A DNA stretch of 64,000 nucleotides from an uncultured Myxococcales bacterium (lineage in GTDB: Bacteria; Myxococcota_A; UBA9042). Location of the stretch: contig CAIMLR010000020.1 in assembly GCA_903842345.1 (NCBI GenBank), positions 82,391 through 146,390 of the forward strand, given 5' to 3'. The notes beneath the pieces are model-generated. The model was not told the DNA's origin and made no database searches. It saw only the letters and a list, made by a program, of their open reading frames with translations. The translations under genes and the position numbers were made by a program. Of this stretch, positions 42,960-50,585 are shown in pieces; the first letter of the stretch is position 1; each line of letters opens with the position of its first letter.

Positions 42960-45900
42960 ATGTTCCGCTGTACGCGCTCCTTTGTCGTTTTGCTCGGTTC
43001 TGCGCTGTTCTTGTCGGCCGCGCTCGTCGGCTGTTCCGATGACACGCCCGCGGTGGTTGCGGCGACTGACGTGGAAGGCGGCACGGATCAAGGCGACGTC
43101 CTGCTCCAGGACGGGACGGGCGATGCGGCGGTGGGCGATGGCGTCGCGATCGACGTCAGCCAATTGGACACGACGGACACGGACACGAACGGCGACGAAT
43201 TCGGCCCGCCGGACATCCATCAGGATGCGGACGCTTCTGACACGGACATCCACGTTCCCGCCAAGTGCGTGAGCGACGCGGACTGCGCCGACAAGAACCC
43301 GTGCACGTTTGATACCTGCGATCCCAAAGCGCAGGTGTGCAGCAACTCGATTCTCGCCGGCCAAGCGTGCGACGACGGCAGCGCCTGCACGACCGGCGAT
43401 GTCTGCGGCAAGGACGGCACGTGCGGCGGCGCGACGCAGTTGGCGTGCGACGATACCAACACCTGCACCGACGACGCGTGCGACCCGACGACGGGCAAGT
43501 GCGTCTTCAAGCCCGCCAGCCACCCGTGCGACGACGGCAACCTCTGCACGCTCGGCGACAAGTGCGAGAGCGGCGCGTGCTCCGGCGGCGCCAACACGCT
43601 GTGCGACGACAAGAACGCGTGCACCAGCGACGCGTGCAGCCCGACGACGGGCAAGTGCGAACACACGGCACTCAACGCGGGCGCGTGCTCGGACGGCGAC
43701 GCGTGCACGAGCGGCGACACGTGCGTGGCGGGCGCATGCGCCGGCTCGGCGATCGGCTGCGACGACAACAACGCCTGCACCTTGGACAGCTGCGACAAGA
43801 CCAGCGGGACGTGCACCAACGCGGCGATCCCGAATTGCGGCGCGGCGTGCACCGCCGACGTCCAGTGCGATGACGGCAACCCGTGCACCAAAGACACGTG
43901 TCTGAACGGCATTTGCGGCCAGACGCCCACGGACGGCGGTGTCTGCGACGACGGCAATCCGTGCACGACGGACGGATGCGCGGGCGGCCTGTGCGTCGGC
44001 AAGGCGATCAGCTGCGACGACAGCAATCCGTGCACCACGGACGCGTGCGACCCGAGCAGCGGCGCGTGCGTCCATCCCGCCGGCGCCGACAACGTCCCGT
44101 GCGATGACGGCAGCGCCTGCACCCTGGCCGACGGCTGCAAGGCCGGCAAGTGCGTGGGCGGCTCGCCCAAGTCCTGCGATGACAGCAATGCCTGCACAAC
44201 CGACGTGTGCGACCCCAAGACCGCGGCGTGCTCGTCCACGCTAACCCCGCAATGCGGCGGAACGTGCGCCGTGGACGCCGACTGCAATGACAGCAACGCG
44301 TGCACGTCTGACCTTTGCGTCGCGGGCAAATGCGTGTCCAAGTCCGCGGATGGCGGCGCGTGCAGCGACGGCAACGGCTGCACGACCGGCGACACCTGCT
44401 TTGGCGGCGCATGCCAGGCCGGCAGCCAGGTTGCGTGCGACGACGGCAATCCGTGCACCCTCGACCAGTGCGACGTCGCGCAGGGCAAGTGCGTCGGCAC
44501 GCCGGGCAATGAGGGCGCCGCCTGCACCGACGGCAACAACTGCACCATCACCGACGTGTGCACCAAGGGCAGCTGCATCGGGCAAGTGCTGACCTGCAAC
44601 GACAACAACGCGTGCACCAACGACGCGTGCAATCCGTCGACCGGCATCTGCGCGTACGCCAACATTCCCAATTGCCAGGGCAATTGCGGCGGCGGCGGTG
44701 GCGGCGGCGGCGGCCCCGGCGGTGGCTTTGGCTGCAACGACAACAACGTGTGCACCAAGGACGCGTGCGTCAACAACAAGTGCGAACACACGTTTGTGAC
44801 CGGCGCGTGCACGGACAACAACCTGTGCACGACCAATGAGACGTGCGTCACCGGCGTTTGCGTCTCCAGCCCGGTGAAATGCGATGACGGGAACCCGTGC
44901 ACTTCTGAACTCTGCAATCCGGTGACTGGCGCGTGCGTCGTGACCGCGACCAAGGCCGCGTTGCCCTGCACGGACGGCGACGCCTGCACCATCACGGATA
45001 CCTGCGCGGGCGGGTTGTGCATCGGCGCGGACCCCGTCAACTGCGACGACGGCGACGGCTGCACTGCGGACACGTGCGACGCTGCGAGCGGCAAATGCGC
45101 GCACAAGGCGATTCCCGGCTGCGGCGGCAACTGCGTCACGGCCGCCGACTGCAACGACAACAATCCCTGCACCGGCGAGGCGTGCACGGCCGGCAAGTGC
45201 GCGACGTCGTTCCTCGACGGCGCCGCGTGCAACGACGGCAACGTCTGCACGGTCAGCGAGACCTGCCAGGCCGCGACGTGCGGCAACGGCAAACCCGTGA
45301 CGTGCGACGACGGCAACGCCTGCACAACCGACACGTGCAATCCCAAGGACGGCGCATGCGCGCACGCGTTGCTCCCCGGCGGCACCGCTTGCGACGACGG
45401 CGACAAGTGCACGACGGGCGACGCGTGCAGCAGCACGATTTGCATCGGCATCGCGGTGAACTGCGACGACGGCGACGCGTGCACGCTGGACACCTGCAGC
45501 GCGGCCAACGGCACGTGCAGCCACAGCGCGATCAACAACTGCGGCAACAACTGCCAAGGCGGCGGCGGTGGCCCGGGCCCCGGCGGCAACCAGTGCAATG
45601 ACAACAACCCGTGCACCGCGGACGCATGCGTGCAGGGCAAGTGCGAGCACACCGTCAACGACGGCGGCAACTGCAACACCGGCAGCGCCTGCAAGGTGAA
45701 CGGCACGTGCGTCGCGGGCGTGTGCGAGGGCTCGCTGCCCGCCGACTGCGACGACGGCAACACCTGCACCACTGACCTGTGCCAGCAGACCGGCGGCGGT
45801 GGCGGTCCTGGCGGCGGCGGCGGCGGCCACACGTGCGGCCACGCGGTGACCATCGATGGCACGACCTGCAGCGACGGCCTCGCGTGCACGGCGGCGGATG

Positions 45901-47084
45901 CGTGCAAGTCCGGCCAATGCGTCGGCACGGCCAAGACGTGTGACGACGGCAACGCCTGCACCGCGGACAGCTGCGACAGCCAGACGGGCGGGTGCGTCTC
46001 GGCGGCCATCGCTGGCTGCGGCAAGGCGTGCGCGACGACCGCGGATTGCAGCGACGGCAACAGCTGCACGACCGACAGCTGCACGGCGGGCGCGTGCGCC
46101 TACCTCGCGCTTGACGCGACGACGTGCTCTGACAACAACCTGTGCACCGCCAACGACACGTGCGTGGCCGGCCAGTGCGTGACCGGCATCACGGTCCTCT
46201 GCGACGACGCCAACCCGTGCACCAACGGCGCGTGCGATGCGGCAACCGGGTTGTGCGCCTTCACGCCCGCCAATGACGGCGGCACGTGCGACGACGGCGC
46301 GGTCTGCACCACGGGCGACGCGTGCAAGGCGGGCAAATGCGCCGGCGCGGCCGTCGTGTGCAATGACAACAACCCGTGCACCACGGACAGCTGCTACACG
46401 GGTGGCCCTGGCGGCGGCGGCGGTGGCCCCGGCAACCCGGGCTTGACGGCCGGTAGCTGCCAGTTCCAGAACATCCCGGGCTGCACGCAGTGCCTCATCA
46501 CCGGCGTCTGCAACGACAACAACGCGTGCACCGCCGACGCGTGCGTCAATGGCGCGTGCCAATACACCGCGCTCGCCGACGGCATCACGTGCACGGACGG
46601 CCAGGCTTGCACGATTCTGGACCAGTGCACGGCGGGCAAATGCGCGGGCACGGCCAAGACGTGTGACGACGGCAATTCCTGCACCAAGGACACCTGCCAG
46701 ACGTCGACGGGCGCGTGCACCAACCAGAAAATCACCGGCTGCGGCGCGGGCTGCCTCGTGACGACGGACTGCACGGACAACAACCCTTGCACGCTGGACA
46801 TCTGCAACACGTTCACCGGCGGCTGCGTGTACCAGACGCTGCAGAACTGCGTCGCGACGCCAGAGTGCACCGTCAACGCCGACTGCAATGACAGCAACCC
46901 GTGCACCAACGACGTGTGCAATCCTTCCAACAGCTCGTGCGCGCACGTGGCCATCCCCGGCTGCAATCCCAACGCGATTTGCGCGACGGACGCGGACTGC
47001 AATGACAACAACGCGTGCACCGTCGACGCGTGCAACACGTTCAACAAGGCGTGCGTGCACGTGGCGTTGCCCGGCTGCAATTGA
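42960..47084 (+). CDS. Giant CTDC-repeat cysteine-rich lipoprotein 1
   Basis: A 1374-residue lipoprotein: signal ending in lipobox LVGC (about residue 25), an acidic spacer to about residue 97, then about fifty tandem units of roughly 24 residues following CDDGNxCTxDxCDxxTGxC, the pattern of the Dictyostelium CTDC repeat (PF00526). Four Gly/Pro-rich inserts (around residues 576, 865, 945 and 1150) interrupt the repeats. There is no membrane segment or sorting motif at the C-terminus, which ends in PGCN. The protein should be a long disulfide-rich rod or matrix on the outer surface; adhesion is plausible inference. It lies upstream of chrA with a 32-base gap. Confidence 0.85.
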   Translation: MFRCTRSFVVLLGSALFLSAALVGCSDDTPAVVAATDVEGGTDQGDVLLQDGTGDAAVGDGVAIDVSQLDTTDTDTNGDEFGPPDIHQDADASDTDIHVPAKCVSDADCADKNPCTFDTCDPKAQVCSNSILAGQACDDGSACTTGDVCGKDGTCGGATQLACDDTNTCTDDACDPTTGKCVFKPASHPCDDGNLCTLGDKCESGACSGGANTLCDDKNACTSDACSPTTGKCEHTALNAGACSDGDACTSGDTCVAGACAGSAIGCDDNNACTLDSCDKTSGTCTNAAIPNCGAACTADVQCDDGNPCTKDTCLNGICGQTPTDGGVCDDGNPCTTDGCAGGLCVGKAISCDDSNPCTTDACDPSSGACVHPAGADNVPCDDGSACTLADGCKAGKCVGGSPKSCDDSNACTTDVCDPKTAACSSTLTPQCGGTCAVDADCNDSNACTSDLCVAGKCVSKSADGGACSDGNGCTTGDTCFGGACQAGSQVACDDGNPCTLDQCDVAQGKCVGTPGNEGAACTDGNNCTITDVCTKGSCIGQVLTCNDNNACTNDACNPSTGICAYANIPNCQGNCGGGGGGGGGPGGGFGCNDNNVCTKDACVNNKCEHTFVTGACTDNNLCTTNETCVTGVCVSSPVKCDDGNPCTSELCNPVTGACVVTATKAALPCTDGDACTITDTCAGGLCIGADPVNCDDGDGCTADTCDAASGKCAHKAIPGCGGNCVTAADCNDNNPCTGEACTAGKCATSFLDGAACNDGNVCTVSETCQAATCGNGKPVTCDDGNACTTDTCNPKDGACAHALLPGGTACDDGDKCTTGDACSSTICIGIAVNCDDGDACTLDTCSAANGTCSHSAINNCGNNCQGGGGGPGPGGNQCNDNNPCTADACVQGKCEHTVNDGGNCNTGSACKVNGTCVAGVCEGSLPADCDDGNTCTTDLCQQTGGGGGPGGGGGGHTCGHAVTIDGTTCSDGLACTAADACKSGQCVGTAKTCDDGNACTADSCDSQTGGCVSAAIAGCGKACATTADCSDGNSCTTDSCTAGACAYLALDATTCSDNNLCTANDTCVAGQCVTGITVLCDDANPCTNGACDAATGLCAFTPANDGGTCDDGAVCTTGDACKAGKCAGAAVVCNDNNPCTTDSCYTGGPGGGGGGPGNPGLTAGSCQFQNIPGCTQCLITGVCNDNNACTADACVNGACQYTALADGITCTDGQACTILDQCTAGKCAGTAKTCDDGNSCTKDTCQTSTGACTNQKITGCGAGCLVTTDCTDNNPCTLDICNTFTGGCVYQTLQNCVATPECTVNADCNDSNPCTNDVCNPSNSSCAHVAIPGCNPNAICATDADCNDNNACTVDACNTFNKACVHVALPGCN

Positions 47085-47116
47085 CGGTCGCGGCGGAGTC
47101 GTAGACGCTTCGCTGC

Positions 47117-48502
47117 ATGACTGCACAGCCTCAGCCGCCACCGGATCAGCCCCCCGCGCGCGTGACGCTCGCGCAGGCGACGCGCGTGTGGGCGAAAATC
47201 GGCTTCCTGAGCTTTGGCGGACCGGCGGGGCAAGTCGCGCTGATGCACGAGGAGCTCGTCGAGCGGCGCAAATGGATTGACGAAGACCGGTTCCTCCACG
47301 CGCTCAATTACTGCATGTTGTTGCCGGGCCCGGAGGCGCAGCAGCTCGCGGTGTACATTGGCTGGCTGATGCACCGTACGGCGGGCGGCCTGATCGCCGG
47401 GCTGCTGTTTGTCCTGCCCGGCTTCCTCGGCATCCTCGCGCTGAGCATGCTGTACGCTGGCTTTCGCGAACTCGCGGTCGTCGCCGCCCTCTTCTTTGGC
47501 CTCAAAGCCGCCGTCCTCGCCGTCGTCGTCGAGGCCGTCCAGCGCATCGGCAAGCGCGCGCTCAAGAACCGGCTGATGGTCGGCATCGCCGCCGCCGCCT
47601 TCGTCGCGATCTGCTTCTTTGACGTCGCGTTTCCGTGGGTCATCGTCGGCGCCGGCACTTTTGGCTTCGTCGCCAGCAAGCAATGGCCCGCGCTCTTTCC
47701 CGCGCCGCAGCTGGCCAAACCCGGCGGTTCACAAGCGACGGTCATCGACCAGATGGCCGCCGCGGGCGAACTGGCCCACACCCGACCGTCCACCGCCCGC
47801 GCGCTGCGGATCGCCGCGGTCTGCCTCCTGTTGTGGGCGCTGCCGATTCTCGGCCTCTCCGCCATCTTCGGCCCGTCGTCGGTCTTTGTGCAGGAAGGCG
47901 TGTTCTTCTCCAAAGCCGCGGTTGTCACGTTCGGCGGCGCGTATGCCGTCCTTGCGTACATCGCCCAGCGCGCCGTGGAGACCTATGGCTGGCTCCAGCC
48001 CGGGGAAATGCTCGACGGCCTTGGGCTGGCGGAGACCACGCCCGGCCCGCTCATTCTCGTCGTCCAATTCGTCGGCTTTCTCGGCGCCTATCGCCATCCC
48101 GCCGGCCTTGCCCCCATGCTCGCCGGCGTCCTCGGCGCGGTCACGACGGTCTGGGTGACTTTTGTCCCGTGCTTCCTGTGGATTTTCCTCGGCGCGCCGT
48201 ACATTGAAGCGCTGCGCGGTCACCGCGGTCTCTCGGCGGCGCTTTCGTCGATCACCGCGGCCGTCGTCGGCGTCGTGCTGAACTTGTCGCTCTGGTTTGG
48301 CCTGCACGTCGTCTTTCACGTCGTGGATGAACGCCACGTTGGCCCGCTGCGGCTGATGGCGCCCGCTTGGCGCACGCTGGACGTCGCCTCGGCGTTCCTG
48401 ACCCTCGGCGCGCTGCTGGCGATGTTCCGGTTCAAGCTCGGGCTGCCGCGGACGTTGGCCCTCAGCGCGGCGGTGGGCGCGGCGTTCAAGCTGCTCTTCT
48501 AG
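47117..48502 (+). CDS. chrA: Chromate transporter family protein
   Basis: A 461-residue long-chain CHR protein with two homologous halves of about five or six helices each. Half 1 has KIGFLSFGGPAGQVALMHEE and LPGPEAQQLAVYIG; half 2 has VTFGGAYAVLAYIAQ and TPGPLILVVQFVGF. ChrA exports chromate by proton antiport, although many family members have untested substrates. It has no adjacent chromate regulator. It ends 3 bases before the converging epimerase gene. Confidence 0.9.
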   Translation: MTAQPQPPPDQPPARVTLAQATRVWAKIGFLSFGGPAGQVALMHEELVERRKWIDEDRFLHALNYCMLLPGPEAQQLAVYIGWLMHRTAGGLIAGLLFVLPGFLGILALSMLYAGFRELAVVAALFFGLKAAVLAVVVEAVQRIGKRALKNRLMVGIAAAAFVAICFFDVAFPWVIVGAGTFGFVASKQWPALFPAPQLAKPGGSQATVIDQMAAAGELAHTRPSTARALRIAAVCLLLWALPILGLSAIFGPSSVFVQEGVFFSKAAVVTFGGAYAVLAYIAQRAVETYGWLQPGEMLDGLGLAETTPGPLILVVQFVGFLGAYRHPAGLAPMLAGVLGAVTTVWVTFVPCFLWIFLGAPYIEALRGHRGLSAALSSITAAVVGVVLNLSLWFGLHVVFHVVDERHVGPLRLMAPAWRTLDVASAFLTLGALLAMFRFKLGLPRTLALSAAVGAAFKLLF

Positions 48503-48505
48503 CGC

Positions 48506-49450
48506 TTATTTCCCGGCGTTCTGGCGGATCCAGGCCGCCGTCGCCGTCATCTGCGCCGCCAGCGGCGTCGGCAGCAGGCCCAACCGCGTCCGAATCTTGG
48601 TGTCGATCACCACCATCGGCGCGTCGAACTGGTACAGCATCTCGTCAAACTCGCGCATCGTCGGCGACATCAACCCGATGCTCCGCAGCAGCCACCGCGG
48701 CATCACGCGCACGGTCAACGGCACGTCCAGCGCGTTGGCCAGCGCCTGCAGTTGCTGGCGCGCCGTCTGCGGCGGCAGCACCGGCAGGTGAAAGATCTCG
48801 CCGTCGGTCTCCGGATGCTCGCCCAGCGCGTGCAGCCCTGCCGCGACATCCGGCACGTAGCTCCAACTGTGCAGCTGGTCGGCGTTGCCCAGCAGGTCGA
48901 CCGTCTTGCCGCCCAGCAGCTGCGCCATCGACCGTGGGTGCTGGATCGCGCCCTGATCCACGCCCGGGCCAAAGAAGTCGCTCGCGCGCCCAAACACAAC
49001 GCGCAGGTCCCCGCGCGCGTGCATCGCCCGCAGTTCATCGGCCAACTCCTTGCGAATCTGGCCCTTCTTGCTGCACGGCTGTTCGGTCACCGTCTCCACA
49101 AACGGCGCGCTGGTCTTGCCAACCATGTACAGATTGTCCAGCACCACAAGCCGCGCCCCCGCCGCCTGCGCCGCTGCCGCGATGTGCCGGTACAGCGGCG
49201 GCAACTGCGTCGGCCACGCGTGGTACGGCGCATTCGTGCACTGGTAGACGACGTTCGCACCGGCGGCCGCGCGAATCGCCGCCTCACGGTCATAGACGTC
49301 CGCTTGTACAAATTCCAGGTCGGCCTGCTGGCTTGTCTGCGCCTTGCGCCGGACGACGCGCACGCGGTGCCCTGCCTCGACAAGGCGATTCGCGAGGAGA
49401 CTGCCGACCTGACCGGCGCCAAAAACGACGTGCAACTGCTTCTGGTTCAT
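48506..49450 (-). CDS. NAD-dependent epimerase/dehydratase family protein
   Basis: A 314-residue extended-SDR protein. The nucleotide motif is FGAGQVGSLLANRL near residue 10, and the acceptor side has VVRRKAQ. The usual catalytic YxxxK is not obvious (LDNLYMVGK carries Tyr and a Lys four residues on), so it may be an atypical NmrA- or flavonol-reductase-type enzyme. It diverges from the LysR gene with about 117 bp between starts and is the likely target of that regulator. Confidence 0.8.
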   Translation of the reverse strand: MNQKQLHVVFGAGQVGSLLANRLVEAGHRVRVVRRKAQTSQQADLEFVQADVYDREAAIRAAAGANVVYQCTNAPYHAWPTQLPPLYRHIAAAAQAAGARLVVLDNLYMVGKTSAPFVETVTEQPCSKKGQIRKELADELRAMHARGDLRVVFGRASDFFGPGVDQGAIQHPRSMAQLLGGKTVDLLGNADQLHSWSYVPDVAAGLHALGEHPETDGEIFHLPVLPPQTARQQLQALANALDVPLTVRVMPRWLLRSIGLMSPTMREFDEMLYQFDAPMVVIDTKIRTRLGLLPTPLAAQMTATAAWIRQNAGK

Positions 49451-49534
49451 GAGAAATCCTTGGACGGCATCTGCCGCGATGGGTCCAGTTTAATCTTGCG
49501 CGATTGCATGTAAAGAACGATCATGACAAGGATG

Positions 49535-49552
49535 CGTTGCAAGAACGCAACG
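49535..49552. promoter_or_regulatory. Palindromic candidate LysR operator
   Basis: CGTTGC-N6-GCAACG is a perfect 6-bp inverted repeat that contains a T-N11-A core, the form of LysR-type operators. It lies in the gap between the divergent epimerase and regulator genes, 16 bases upstream of the preferred ATG. Confidence 0.5.
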
Positions 49553-49567
49553 ATGAGGCTTGACCCG

Positions 49568-50479
49568 ATGGCGCGCGATCGCACCTTTCGCTGGGACGAC
49601 CTGGCGCTCCTGATGGCCTGCCGGCGCGCGGGAACGCTGACGGCGGCGGCGCAGAACCTGGGCTTGGATCCGGCGACGGCGAGCCGGCGGTTGACGCAAC
49701 TGGAGACGGCGCTGGACGTGGTGCTGTTTCACCGGAGCCGCGACGGGCTTGTCGAGACGGCCGCGTTGCAGGCGCTGGTGCCGATGGCGGAGGCGGCGGA
49801 GGCGGCGATGCTGCGATTCGTGCAGGCCGCGGACGGCGTGGAGACGGAAGTGCAGGGGACGGTGCGGATGTCGATGCCGCCCGGCGTGGCGGACACGCTG
49901 CTGGTGCCATTGCTGCCGCGGCTGCTGGCGCGCCATCCGCAGCTGCGGCTGGAAATCGATGCGTCCACGGGCTATGTCGACCTGGAGCGCCGCGAGGCGG
50001 ATCTGGTGTTGCGCAGCCATCGCCCGGAGCACGGCGATCTCGTCGCGGCGCGGCTGCTGGAAGCGCGGCTGGCGGTGATGGGCGCGCCGGGCAACGTCGA
50101 CAATGCGCCGCCGTCGGAGCTTGCGGCGCTGCCGTGGATCGCCTGGGATCATCTGCTCGCGCATTTGCCCGAGGCGCGCTGGCTGGCGGCGAACGTGCCG
50201 GATGCCAACATCGTGCTGCGGTCGAGTGCGCTGGCGGTGCAGCTTGCGGCCGCGCGCAGCGGGGTCGGTGCGGTGCTGGCCGTGGAAGTGCAAGGGCGGC
50301 ACGCCGGGCTGGTGCCGGTGCCGCTGATGGCCGCCGATCAGGCCAAGGTGGATGCGCTGCCGCCCGGCGCGCTCTGGCTCGTATGCCATCGCGCGCTGCG
50401 CGACGTGCCGCGGGTGAGCGCCGTGTGGAATTTTTTGCGGGACGAAGTCGCGGAGATGCAGCGAACCGGCGTGTTGTGA
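49568..50479 (+). CDS. LysR family transcriptional regulator
   Basis: A 303-residue regulator: an N-terminal winged helix-turn-helix (DDLALLMACRRAGTLTAAAQNLGLDPATASRRLTQLE) and a substrate-binding domain with the GVGAVLAVEVQG segment near the end. ATG 49568 is preferred because GAGG lies upstream and the N-terminus begins directly at the DNA-binding helix; in-frame ATGs at 49523 and 49553 would run the gene through the palindrome. It is divergent from the epimerase gene and probably controls it and itself. Confidence 0.85.
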   Translation: MARDRTFRWDDLALLMACRRAGTLTAAAQNLGLDPATASRRLTQLETALDVVLFHRSRDGLVETAALQALVPMAEAAEAAMLRFVQAADGVETEVQGTVRMSMPPGVADTLLVPLLPRLLARHPQLRLEIDASTGYVDLERREADLVLRSHRPEHGDLVAARLLEARLAVMGAPGNVDNAPPSELAALPWIAWDHLLAHLPEARWLAANVPDANIVLRSSALAVQLAAARSGVGAVLAVEVQGRHAGLVPVPLMAADQAKVDALPPGALWLVCHRALRDVPRVSAVWNFLRDEVAEMQRTGVL

Positions 50480-50585
50480 AAAGCCGGCAAACGCCGGGTG
50501 GCCCTGTGCGGCAATTCTTTCCCGAGTCCGCGCCGCCTGCTACGATGCCGTTTGATCCGCCGCGCGGCGCAACTTCTGGGGCCTG

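Noticed and set aside
42960..47084. Regularly spaced direct repeats that might suggest a CRISPR array.
   Set aside because: The periodicity is about 72 bp, in frame, and encodes the CTDC protein repeat; no identical repeats with unique spacers and no cas genes.
43220..47141. Very long minus-strand open frames (up to 966 codons) opposite the giant cysteine-rich gene.
   Set aside because: They mirror the repetitive DNA of the plus-strand gene and show no signal, motif or independent start.
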